Source: Cunninghamia lanceolata (lineage: Eukaryota; Streptophyta; Pinopsida; Cupressales; Cupressaceae). Taken from it: DNA of 64,000 bases. This document shows, in pieces, positions 47,101 to 58,140 of the stretch. The notes beneath the pieces were generated by a model that worked only from the letters and a program-made list of their open reading frames with translations, was not told the DNA's origin and did no database searches. The position numbers and the translations under genes are program-made. The stretch covers positions 3,906,001 through 3,970,000 of the forward strand of contig BSBN01000047.1 in assembly GCA_027924645.1 (NCBI GenBank), given 5' to 3'. Numbering within the stretch: position 1 is the stretch's first letter; every line of letters starts with the position of its first letter.

Positions 47101-47836
47101 TGCCTGTATTGAAGAGCTGGATCAGCAAGGGTTATGGACCATGTTTTTTGATGGAGCTTGTGCAAAAGAAGGCTCTGGAGCTGGAGTTGTTTTCCTGTCT
47201 CCAACTGGTAAGCTCCTCAAATCCTCTTTCTTGCTGAGGTTTGATTGCACAAACAATATTGCAGAATATGAGGCTTTACTTTTAGGCCTGAATATTGCTC
47301 TCAAACATGGAATTAAAATGTTAAGAGTATTTGGAGACTCTGAGCTGATTGTATCCCAAATCAGAAATAAGTATGCTGCAAAGAATAAAAGACTGAAGCA
47401 ATACAAGCATGCTGTTTGGGATACTATTGAACTATTTGATGCATTTTCAATTGGCTGGGTAGAAAGGTCAAAAAATGTTATGGCTGATTTCTTAGCCAAT
47501 GTTGCAATAAGGCCGGATGACATCACTCTGTCAGGTGTCACAGATGTAGAAGTTAAAATTAGGCCTGCCATACCAGAGAACATATGCAGTTGGCAAGTTT
47601 TTAATGATGATAGGGATTTGCTGAAATTTTTGCACTGCATAGATGAGTATGAGAATCAACAGATTGATTTCCAAGATTTTGTAGAAACTGTAGATGGAAA
47701 AGAGACTCTTGTAGGAAAAGAGATCGTTCAGTTGAAGACTAACAAGATCCCTAGAGGGTTGGTGGCTTGGAAAGAGCCTTTGACAGTAGAGACAAAATGG
47801 TCACAAAGACATCCCCCACAAATAAGGAGGATTTAG
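44153..47836 (+). CDS. gag-protease-archaeal-type RNase H, Tat-like
   Basis: Frame from ATG 44153 to TAG 47834, with one internal TAG at 44519. Domains: acidic N-terminus with a coiled-coil-like stretch; retrotransposon gag core (about 44900-45370, with EDHLKAFQNVMDNF, EAREWYRNLP and FKRMFKEQYGD); a knuckle-like CIICQMPHSQSQC near 45725; a long charged linker; protease with MLDSGASTNVMP (DSG at 46674). Last comes a second-type RNase H (about 47110-47560) with FFDGACAKEGSGAG, NIAEYEALLLGL, VFGDSELIVSQI and NVMADFLAN. Its four acidic residues (Asp 47150, Glu 47264, Asp 47336, Asp 47486) are all present. RNase H before RT is not the usual order. The internal TAG may be C-to-T damage. Confidence 0.88.
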
Positions 47837-50607
47837 AAGAAATAAATTTGGGGACATCTCAGGCCCCTCAGAAGGTATATATTGGCAAACAGCTCAAACC
47901 ACACATAAGAAGTATGCTGATTGCATTGCTAAAAAAGTATAAACATGTTTTTGCTTGGTCATATGAGGACCTAAAAGCTTATAGGGAAGACTTATTCCAG
48001 CATGAGATCCCATTGAAGCCTGAAGCTAAGCCATTTAGACAGAGGCAAAGGCCTATAAATCCTACCTTAGCTCCTAAGATGCAAGAAGAACTCAAAAGGC
48101 TCAGGGAGGCTGGAATAATTGTGCCCATCAGACATTCAACTTGGGTGTCTAACCTTGTCCCAGTCAGGAAAAAGAATGGTGATATTAGGCTGTGTGTTGA
48201 TTTCAGGAACTTGAATGTATCCTCTTTGAAGGATAACTATCCACTGCCTAATATGGAGGCTATGTTGCAGAGAGTGACTGGTTGTGAACTCCTATCCATG
48301 ATGGATGGATTTTCAGGATATAACCAGGTAAAGGTAAAGGAATCAGAACAATATAAGACTGCCTTTACCACTCCATGGGGAACATATGTGTATGTTAGAA
48401 TGCCATTTGGACTAACAAACGCAGGTGCTACATTTCAAAGAGCAATGGATGTTGCTTTTGCAGGGCTGATTGATTCAATCCTGGCAGTATATCAGGATGA
48501 CCTGACTGCCTACTCAAAGAAAGAGGAGCAGCATTGTATGCATCTGGAGCAGATCTTCATAAGAGCACTAGAATATGGTATTTATTTAAACCCAAAGAAG
48601 TGTGCCTTTGGAGTAGTTGAAGGAAAGCTTCTAGGACACATTGTTTCCAAGGATGGAGTCAGGATAGATCCAGAGAGAGTGGCAGCTATTGACAGGATTC
48701 AGATGCCAAAAACTGTGAAAGGAGTTCAGTCCTTCTTTGGACAGATAAACTTTGTTAGAAGATTTGTTCCCAATTTTGCAGAGATCACAAGGAACATTTC
48801 CAAGATGATGAAGAAGGATGCAACTGTCAACTAGGAAAGGGAAGCAGCAAGATCATTTCAGAATATCAAAGAGGCAATTAAGATGGCCCCTGTTCTTAAA
48901 TCTCTTGATTTTTCTAGGCCATTTCAAGTGTTCTCGTTTGCTTCCTTTCATACTATTGCTGCATGTTTGTTACAGAAAAATGAAGATGGTTTTGAACAGC
49001 CCATCGCTTTCTTCAGTATGTCCCTGCAGGCCTCTGAGTTGAAGTATGACATTATGGAAAAGCAGGCATATGCACTAGTTAGAGCCATTAAAAGTTTCAG
49101 ACCATACCTGGTAGGGTCATATATCATTGCATATGTGCCTCATGCTGCAGTCAAAGACATATTCACTCAGCAGGAGGTGACTGGAAGAAGGTGCAGATGG
49201 ATAAACAAACTGCAGGAATTCAACATAGACATACAAGTTACTAAGTTGATAAGAGGACAAGGATTAGCCAAGATGATGGCACAATCAAACTTGGAAGCAT
49301 GCCAAGTTAATGCAGTCCAAGATGAGAGTGTAAGTGCATCAGGATCTGAATGGTACAAGGATATTGTCTATTATTTGCAAAATCTGAATTGTCCTTCCCA
49401 TTTCAGTGACAATCAAAAGAGGACTCTGAAGCTACATGCAATCAGGTATGTTGTTGTTCAAGGTGAGCTGTACTGGAAAAATCCTGATGGTGTGCTGCTG
49501 AGATGTGTGGATAAGAACATGGCTAACAATATTTTGATTGACATGCATAAAGGATTGTGTGGTGGCCATTATACTGCCCAAACAACAGCTCATAAAATTC
49601 TCAGGGTAGGATATTGGTGGCCCACTCTCTTTTCAGATGCACAAAAGTTAGTAAGGAAGTGTGACCCTTGCCAGAGATTCTCAGGAAAGCTGAAATATAA
49701 TGGTGCTTTGCCCCTCAGAACTGTACCTGTGGATGCTCCATTCCAGCAATGGGGAATTGACTTTATAGGGGAAATTGCAGATAAATCAAGTGGGGGACAC
49801 AGTTGGATTTTGGTGGCAACTGACTACTTTACCAAATGGATTGAGGCCATTCCAACTAAAAGAGCTACAAGTAAGGTGGTGACAGACTTCATACTAGAGA
49901 ACATCATCATCAGGTTTGGAGTACCATTTAAGATTATCACTGATAATGCTATGTGCTTCAGATCAGGTGAGTTTGTTGATTTCTGCAACAAGTATGGGAT
50001 AAATCTGTCATATACATCACCATATCACCCACAAGGAAATGGTCAAGCAGAATCAAGCAATAAGAGCATCATGAAAATTGTCAAGAGGATACTGGACAAG
50101 AACAAGAGAGCTTGGGACTCAAAGTTGAACTTAGCAGTATGGGCTGACAGAGTGACTGTAAAAAGGGCTATTGGGAAGTCACCTTTTGAGCTGGTGTATG
50201 GTGCATCAGCTAGACTGCCCATAAACAATCTCCTACCAGTTTACAGATTCATTCAGGATAATGATGAGGAGATTGAAGATCCCATGACAGAAAGAGTGAA
50301 TCAGCTGGTTGCATTGGATGAAGACAGAAGGAAAGCCCACCAGATCAATCTCAAAAGACAACAGGATATGAAATATCAGTTTGACAGGAGAACTACAAAA
50401 AGGAGGTTTCAAGTTAATGATCTGGTGCTTATTTGGAATGCTAAAGATCAGGAAAAGGGTAAACATGGTAAATTTCAGCCCTTATGGATGGGCCCATATC
50501 AGGTTTGCAATACTCATGGGGAGGATTCTTATTTCCTCCAGGCCCTAGATGGTGAAATTCTGGAATTGCCTGTGCATGGCCAATTCCTTAAGTTCTATTT
50601 TGCATGA
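47767..50607 (+). CDS. RT-RNase H-integrase, Tat-like
   Basis: This frame overlaps the gag frame by 70 bases in the -1 frame and is broken by one TAG at 48832, where Trp is expected. RT has VRKKNGDIRLCVDFRNLN and [17 protein letters not shown], with active site YQDD (48490-48501). The RNase H that follows is degenerate: the usual first Asp codon is Phe (48937) and the YTDH Asp is Pro (49138), while the Glu (49057) remains. Integrase has the zinc domain (HKGLCGGHY to CDPCQRF) and an intact catalytic triad, Asp 49759, Asp 49942, Glu 50050. A basic C-terminal domain ends at 50607, 146 bases before the 3' LTR. There is no chromodomain. Confidence 0.9.
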
Positions 50608-51451
50608 ATATCTGGTTGCTGTGCACATTTGTAAAATATGTATGTAGTGTAAATGCCTTGTACAGCTCGCGTTTTTTTTGCTTTTTGTCAGGTCTGCCCA
50701 GAGATCTGGTTCTCACTGCAGGTTTTCACCTGCACGTCCCCATTCGGAGCCACTGTTAGCACTTATTTTGACCTGGGGTTGATTTATCATGATCAGGAGG
50801 TTTCTTCATCTGAAGCCTTCATCTTCTTGCCCATTTTTTCTAAGTGTTGGACCTCCTCAGCGTTTTTCAGCTACAGCATCATATTTTCCTGAGGAGGAGG
50901 TCGTCATCATCATCTTGTCTTCGATGATGATCTTCATCAGCATGTTCTTCGTCGGCTTGTTTTTCTCATCGTCATCATCATATTTCAACTGTCGGGTGAT
51001 ATTTGGATATCATCCTGATGATACTGGTGAGCTACAGTGCGCCCTCAGTTGCTTGCGAGGGTGATTTTTCAAGTATCCGGTGATCTTCCAAATATCACCT
51101 TGCTCAAACATGATGATGATGTTGCCCCATTATCTTGAAGGGGTTATTCTCTAAGTGTTCGACCTAACTTGTTTTTTCCTAAGGGTCGTCATCATCATGA
51201 TATTTCCAGTTATCATCCTGCTGCTTGTGGAGGTCATCATATTTTCTGCCTTCATGATATTTCGCCGGGGTGATATTTTTATCATCGGGTGATCTTGGTT
51301 ATGATCATCCTGATGATGATGTTGAAGAGTTCTAAGTGCGACCCGATATTCACCAGGGTCATCATATTTTGAACGTCAGGATGATCTTAGTCAATATCAT
51401 CCTGATGATGTTGTATCACTTCTTGTTCTTTGTTTCTCATCCCGATAATGC

Positions 51452-52047
51452 TGACGTCATCCGTATATCAGGGTGATATTTTTCTTTCTGCCTATCTGCA
51501 TCATGATATTCCGAAGGAAGGGGTGATATTTTCATATCACCCGGATATATGTTTGCTCGAGCATCATGATGATGCTGATATCAAGGAGATATCCGCCTGC
51601 CGGCTTCGCGCATTATCTACTGGGGGTGATCTTTTCAAGCAGCATCATCATATTCAGTTATCGCCCCGATCTTATAGAGGAGCTACAGTGCGACCTGATA
51701 TTTGAGCATCAGGAGGATATTTCCAAATATCCGGTTGTCTTCCGAATATCATGATGATGTTAATATGATGATGACGTCATCAAGGTCCGCGGGGGTCATA
51801 TTTCTAACAACTGATCATCTTGAAGAGACCTCCTGATATTTGCAAATATGATGATGACGTCATCCGGATATGAGGAGGTGCACAGTAGGCAGATATGATG
51901 ATGACGTCAGCAGTATATGATGATGACGTCATCAGGATGTTCATCGGCCAGACTTATGTTATAAGCTCAGCAGGAGGATGCTCCTCCGAAGGATCAGGTT
52001 GTGCCGATTATCATGAAGGGTGTATTTCAAATATCATGATGACGTCA
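51452..52047 (+). promoter_or_regulatory. TGACGTCA cluster in 3' LTR U3
   Basis: Six exact TGACGTCA sites at 51452, 51772, 51855, 51902, 51924 and 52040. In this LTR they could act on downstream sequence. Confidence 0.6.
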
Positions 52048-52159
52048 GGGTGATATTTCGAACAACAGGATATCATGCTGCTGGAGGATGATGATGATGA
52101 AGTCTATACTAGTGTCGTCAGGAGCAAAAGCACCGACATGATATATGCTCATGACCTAG

Positions 52160-52168
52160 TATATAAAG
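52160..52168 (+). promoter_or_regulatory. TATA box of 3' LTR
   Basis: TATATAAAG, the copy of the site at 42625. It could drive read-out transcription antisense to the copia 2 genes. Confidence 0.5.
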
Positions 52169-53481
52169 TGTTATTGGGTCATCGCGGGGTGCATGTGGGA
52201 TATTGATATCCTGCACTTTCAAACATCATGATGATGAATCTCGGTGGGAAATGTTTGCGATAGTCAGTATGATGTTCTTCCCAAGGCCGCGGGTTGGTGC
52301 GCCATTAATGGCGATTGTTGCAGAGGTATGGGCGATGGCGTGGGTCGATCCTGTACCCGACTGAAGATGTACATCAGCGGATGGTGGCGCAGGGCTCGAG
52401 AAATCTTCCTGTCTCCTCCCCTACCTGCTGCATTCAAGTTTGGGCGCCAATCTGGTTGTGTTTGAGCGCCATTTTCATGATACTGTGTATCTGGCGAAAT
52501 TTTGGTCAACATTGCAATTAATTGCTGAGCACCTACCTGGCTGTTATAAGCAGGTGGTCTTGCTCATTTGAAAGGTTGTTGAAAGTTGATGATTTTGGCT
52601 CTGTAATGCATAACAAGCTGATCTGGTTGCTCTGTACAGCTTACCTGTGAGTTTATGTATCTCCTGTTGTTTGTTTTTGGCATGAACCCACTGATTTCAT
52701 GATTAAACTTATATGAGAAATGCTGTTTGGCATGTGTTGTGTTAATTCTATCTCCAGTATTGCATGTATTCTTCTTCTGAATCTGGATGTTTGGTAATGT
52801 TTAGATTCTAGAGCATAGAATTCCTATGTTGACTGTCTGATCTTTTAACTTCTACTCAAGGGGTAGATTAAACTGTTTTCAGGTTGAACATTGGGAGGGA
52901 TATACTGCAGTAGGGATACCATAAGTAGAGATAACCTAACACTCTGTATTGGGAGATGCCTGTAAGGCAGGTATCACACATATCCCCTTGAAATCCAGTT
53001 TTAGTTGTTCATGCTGATCATTCACAGGTGTATGTCTACTGACTCCAGGCCCTGGATAGGCACCAATCATGCTTTGTTTTGTGTTATAACCATATCCAGC
53101 TTTGCATCCACACTTAAACTCCAAAGCAAAATCTAAAACCAACATTAGGACTTTAGAGTTAGTTTTAGGAACCTCAGTCCTCTGTCTACAACTGCAAATA
53201 GGCCCAAAGCTAGCCCCTTTGCCCTTATCTTTCAGTTTTGGTCTACTTACAGGAGGACTCATCTGCTTTCTGTCAACATCCCAGCCTTGCATGCATATCC
53301 TCATGGATGTTGAGTAGGGAATACCCCCTAGGTCTTGCAGAGCCTGAAGAAGAAGAGGAGATAAAATATAGAGTCTATCTCCTACACTGTTGACCCCCTG
53401 GCCCAGAGATCCTGTTGATCACTGATGGCTACCTTGTAGGGAAATCTGGGAATAAGCATCCAGTCTGGGAAAAAGTCAACA

Positions 53482-53486
53482 GAACT
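53482..53486. repeat. Target duplication GAACT, right copy
   Basis: GAACT directly after the 3' LTR. Confidence 0.93.
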
Positions 53487-54700
53487 AATTCCCAAGTTTC
53501 ACTCTTCTATATCTACATTAGTTCTTCCTTCATGGCCTTTACGCAATTTTCATAATTGCAGGCTTCATTCACAGTTTTTGGTTCAACTTTAGAAAGCAAA
53601 CAGTAATTCACTTGTTCTTCTACAGCTCTTTTCCTTGTCATTACTCCTTTGCTTTTGTCTCCAATAATTTGATCTTCTGAATGATTGATCCTTACATACC
53701 TAGGAGTGTTAACTATAGTTTCTGTAGCCATCTCTTCTTCATCTTGACTGTCTTCCTATTCCTCTTTCTTCTCATTTACTATGACAATAGGTTCATCTGA
53801 TTCGTAGCCATTCAGATCTGATGTTCTTCCTTTTTCTTCATCTACCTTCACATTTGCACTCTCAACATTCTTTTTCAGACTATTGTTGTAGCACCGGTAG
53901 GCCTTAATCTTGGTAGAGTATCCAAGGAAGATTCCTTCATCACACCTTGCATCAAACTTCCCTAGATCTTCTCTCTTCTGATATAGCATTTGTTTCCAAA
54001 AACTTTAAAGTATTTTACTGTAGGAATTCTTCCACTCCACAATTCATAAGGAGTTTTAGTACCATTACCTTTCACTTGAACTATGTTTTGAATGTAGACA
54101 ATAGTATGTATAGCTTCTATCCAGAAAAATTTTGGCAGATCTACTTCCTTCATCATTGTCCTAGCAGCCTTTTGAACTATCATGTTCTTTCTTTCCACAA
54201 CTCCATTCTGTTGAGTATTCCTAGGTGTAGACAACTATCTCTTTATCCCTTGCTCTTCATAGAAAATGTTGAATTCATTTGATGTGAACTCACCTCCTCT
54301 ATCAGACCTCAAGCATTTGATTTTTAGTTCTATTTCATTCTCAACCATTGCCTTAAAAGATTTGAACTTGTCTAGGGCTTCTGATTTGTCTCTTAGAAAA
54401 GTAACCTAAGTCATTCTAGAATAATCATCAATAAGCAACATGAAGTACCTGTCACCTTGTAGACTTCTCACCCTTGTAGGACCACCGAGATCTGTATGCA
54501 CTAGATCTAGCAAGCCGATAGAAAATTACTCTTTTCTCTTGAAACTAGTTCTTGTCTGCTTCCCCAACTAACATTCCTTACAAATGGTATTGGTGGGTTT
54601 CACAAGCTTTGGTAAATCTCTAATAGCCTGACCTGAACTTATCTTCACCAAATTATCAAAGTTTATATATGGCACATCCTTCTATGCCACAACCAACTCT
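53487..54700 (-). pseudogene. copia 2 integrase and linker
   Basis: Minus strand. Integrase pieces: the zinc-to-core region around 54560, core with TFLRDKSEALDKFK-like sequence near 54400, MSTPRNTQQNGVVERKN near 54230 (Glu of the triad), PYELWSGRIPTVKYFKVFG near 54020, and GIFLGYSTKIKAYRCYN near 53920. The linker to RT runs to 53487. Several stops break it; the RT continues at 41218. Confidence 0.85.
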
Positions 54701-56087
54701 CATATGCCTGAGCTAATAAACAATAATCATTAGTTACTCTTAACTAGTAAATGTTACATCTGGTCTTCTTACTAGTAGCAATCACTGTACCAGAGCTTTC
54801 CATGATCTTGCACCCATTATCTTTGAATCTCGGATCATATCCTTTGTCACACATCTGACCAATACTCAAAAGATTATGCTTTAAACCCTTCACATATAAG
54901 ACATTATCAGTGTTGTGCTTTCCATCAAAAGAAATAGATCCTTTCCCACAAATCTTACTAGTTGCATTATCTCCAAACCTAACCAGTCCTCCATCATACT
55001 TTTTCAAACTCACAAACTTACTTTTGTCACCGGTCATGTGATGTGAACATCCACTATCAATAATCCATTCATCCTTATCTTTCTCCACCTGAATAGCCAA
55101 AGCACTTTCCTCCATTGGTTTTTCCTCCTTTACATAGCTAGTAGGATTAGTAGTCTCAGTCTCTTCTTTAATAGCAATAAACAAGAAAACACCTTCATCA
55201 TCAATGTCTCTAACATAGTAGCATTCCTTTGGAACTCTAGGTTTACTCTCAAATCTTTTTCTATTCCTTTCAATTCTTTCAGGACATCTAGAAGCATAGT
55301 GACCAACCTTACCACATGAAAAAAACTTGAAAGGTAATTTGCCTTTATACTTATCAGAGCCTCTTTGTAGTCTGTCAACAAAGTTGGCTTCAATTTCATC
55401 AAGCTCATCATCAGATTCCACTTTGTACTTCTTAGCTCTGGAAGTCTTCTCTGAAGTGTTGGCTTTGAAAGTAGTTTCAACCATTGGTAAAGCATCATCA
55501 AATTCTCTCATTTCAAAAGTTGTAATTTTTCCAAGTAACTTGTCCTTAGAGACATCCTTCACGGTCATTACTTCTTCAATTGCAGCTACCTTGTGACTAT
55601 AGGACTTAGGTAATAACCTAAGAATTTTGATTACAACTTCCTTCTCATCAATAGTTCCTCCCATTCCTTTTATTCCATTGACAATTTCATCAACTCTTTG
55701 CATGTAGTTTGTTATGTTCTCATCTTCGCTCATCTTTAAACTCTCATATTTTTCTTTCAAACCCTTCAATTTGGCACTATTTATAGACGTATCTCCTTCA
55801 TACAGATTTTTCAGCTTGTCCTAGACTTTATGAGCAATTTCCAAATCCATGACCTTTATCAATTCTGTGTTAGACATGGCACTTAGCAAAGCATCTCTAG
55901 ATTTTATGTTCAACTCATATTCTTTGATTTCATCTTCAGTTGTCAAACCATTCAGAGGCATGGTATACTTTGTCTCTGTCGCTTTCCATACTCTATATCC
56001 TAAGCAAAGGAGATGACTTTTCATTCGCACCTTCTAGAGATCATAATTTGTTCCATCAAACCGTGGAGCTTCCTTCTTGTAAGACAT
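54701..56087 (-). pseudogene. copia 2 gag and protease
   Basis: Minus strand from the ATG at 56087 (MSYKKEAPRFDGTNYD). The gag start has a stop near 56035 and another near 55820. From 55769 to 54744 the frame is open for 341 residues: RVDEIVNGIKGMGG, a knuckle FFSCGKVGHYASRC missing its first Cys, the protease WIIDSGCSHHMTGDKS near 55060, and the pre-integrase block GLKHNLLSIGQ. It is the longest open piece of this copia. Confidence 0.88.
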
Positions 56088-56130
56088 CCTAGATCTTCCT
56101 CAAGATGTTAGGCTTACTCATGAGGAACCT

Positions 56131-56143
56131 TGCTCTGATACCA
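56131..56143 (-). other. copia 2 primer binding site
   Basis: On the minus strand TGGTATCAGAGCA, two bases from the LTR: a perfect iMet-tRNA type site. Confidence 0.92.
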
Positions 56144-56145
56144 AT

Positions 56146-57534
56146 TGATGAAATGCACTGAACAACTGATATGGGGGGGTGAATCAGTTGTCCCTAAAAC
56201 TTTGAACACTTATGAACATCAACACATCAAACACTTATTTAATGTTATTCAGATTTAACCATGAAAGCATGAAATAAGAGGCTCAACACAATAACACATG
56301 AGACACATGAGACACTAGATTTTTTACATGGAAAACCCTATAAGGGAAAAACCACGTTGGGTGTTAGCCCACAAAGATATATATGTTATAGCAATACCGA
56401 AAAACAGAGGCTCACTGCCAAAGAATGGTGAACTGAGTTGGTGGCATCTACTCCATGCCTGAGTTTAGTTCCATTAAAGTATAATATAACTCCTCTGCTA
56501 TTCTCTTCTTACATTTCTTACCTTATCTTTTCATTTTTGCACAAGGACTTATACACTTCATCAACCTTGGAATGTACATCAAGGTCGACATTACATTCAT
56601 CAACCATTGGAACAATCTCCAAGGTCAGCATTACAAACATACATAGAAATAGGTCTGGACCTAAACAAGATTGGCTAAGGAAAAGATGTATGTGAATCAT
56701 GTTATGCCTTATCTAGGACTCAAATGCAATCTACCATGCCACGAAACGCATCCACAATCTTAAATGCATCTCCGCAAGAAGTGAAAACAACCAAATCGGC
56801 CAAGACTAGTGTTAACACTAGCTCTTCAAAGAAAAGACTTCATCCATGATCCAAATTTCTCTTTGCAGACCAATCCAAAGGTAGGAACATAATCAGGAGG
56901 CATCCACAAGCACATAGTAATCACTAGAAACAACTGCACAATCTCTAACCATTCTGCCAAGAAGATTCTTCAAACCAGAGCACATAAACAACACTGTCAG
57001 CTACTGTCATAGAGAAAAGATAGCTTGCAGACCACCAAATCATGAACCATTGGAGCTAAAGGTACTTATCAACACTAAAATCTTAATTCTAGAACTGTAG
57101 ACCAAAATACTTCAATGCAGAGGAATGCAGAGCAATGTACTTTCTCTCTGTCACCACTGAATGCACAAAAAAATAGTTTGTACTCCGGTGAACAAAAATC
57201 TCTCAAATCTTCATACTGGAGGCTCAAACTTGAGATATAGCATCTTTAGACATGCCTCTAAATAACTTCCAATCTGCAGACAAATATATTCATTCTACAG
57301 GAAATGCAGAGCAATTTACTGGATTGTTCTTCAGTAAACATAGATACTCTACAACACACTGTTTTCACCGGAGGAACAAATTTTCTCAAAAGCACTTGGA
57401 AACTCAATATCAAAATCACTTACTCATTATCTCCAACACTAGCAAGCATTAAAATCAAGAGCATAGTTGACACCAATGACAACACAACTATGTTGACATC
57501 AATGACAACAACAGTTAGGCACATACTTGCAACA
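56146..57534 (-). repeat. 5' LTR of copia 2 (1389 bp)
   Basis: Plus-strand ends TGATGAAATGC and CTTGCAACA. Near 57468-57515 it has a duplicated stretch with GTTGACA(C/T)CAATGACAAC that the partner LTR lacks. Confidence 0.9.
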
Positions 57535-57539
57535 CCCAA
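57535..57539. repeat. Target duplication CCCAA, right copy
   Basis: CCCAA directly after the 5' LTR. Confidence 0.88.
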
Positions 57540-58140
57540 GGTGGAGAAATTGAACTTCTTGGAATAGGGTAAAAGAGATTGCCTTCATCCTATGTAGAAC
57601 ACAATTGGGATTATCTTAGGACTAAGAGAAACTAGAAGAATTATTTTCTTGATTGTGGCTATCTTTAGATTGTCATAGCCTCTTAGAGTATTATATAAAG
57701 CTATGATGTTTGTGTGTTCATACCCTATCCTTTTGAGAAGGGAGTGTGGAATGATGTTAATAGCTTCTTCATGATCAATCAAGGTTTTCTTAATACATGT
57801 ACCATAGATCCACACTTGTAAATACTCCCTTCTTTATCAACTCAACATTTGTTAGAATTTTCTTAAGATCAAAGAAGAATCCAGATTTTTGTAGCTCAAT
57901 ATTAGGAGGTTCTAGATCTAGGTCCACTTGGTTTATTTTCTCATTAGGAGATGGTGTGATCTTATCAAGATGTTTCAAGCCAATAGATTCTAGAAGAGTT
58001 GCATGATGCGAAGATGTGTTTCTTACATATATAAAAAAGATCTTTGTGTAAGTTTTCTGAAGATCTTCAACTAGGTTGTATGGTTTGATTGACAATGTGC
58101 TGGGATCCACTTTCAATATGTCCTTTCTATGATAATTAGT
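57540..58140 (-). pseudogene. Gypsy relic B, protease region
   Basis: Minus strand, two adjacent pieces (58116-57790 and 57815-57585). The second contains DHEEAINIIPHSLLKRIGY and LYNTLRGYDNLKIATI, which fit the protease of plant gypsy elements although the active-site Ser/Gly are lost. It is the same element as 36560-37975, separated by copia 2. Confidence 0.6.

Larger units (their letters stand above)
41219..53481 (+). mobile_element. Young Tat-like Ty3/gypsy element (12.3 kb)
   Basis: Complete plus-strand LTR retrotransposon with two 2728-bp LTRs of identical length, GAACT target duplication, primer site and two long frames: gag-PR-RNase H and RT-RNase H-INT. LTRs differ at about 12 positions by hand count (0.4 percent), so insertion is recent relative to all its neighbours. 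It sits inside copia 2. Two in-frame TAG codons (44519 and 48832) break it, so this copy is probably not autonomous as read. The extra RNase H placed before RT is its most unusual feature. Confidence 0.95.
50754..53481 (+). repeat. 3' LTR of Tat-like element (2728 bp)
   Basis: Same ends and length as the 5' LTR. No clear purine tract directly precedes it (the preceding bases are CATTCGGAGCCAC). Confidence 0.95.
37976..57534 (-). mobile_element. Ty1/copia element 2, split by Tat-like element
   Basis: A minus-strand copia with LTRs at 37976-39452 and 56146-57534, an intact iMet primer site, gag, PR, INT, RT and RNase H, and a CCCAA target duplication. The Tat-like element 41219-53481 is inserted between integrase and RT. 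Without it the copia is about 7.3 kb. The LTRs are clearly diverged, with indels, and the genes carry many stops. It is the same family as copia 1. Confidence 0.92.

Noticed and set aside
50608..50753. Search for a polypurine tract before the 3' LTR of the Tat-like element
   Set aside because: No purine run adjoins the LTR, so none is annotated, although the element must use some priming site.
56131..56143. tRNA-like GCTCTGATACCA segments (also near 13225 and 5484)
   Set aside because: These are retrotransposon primer binding sites next to LTRs, not tRNA genes; no cloverleaf surrounds them.
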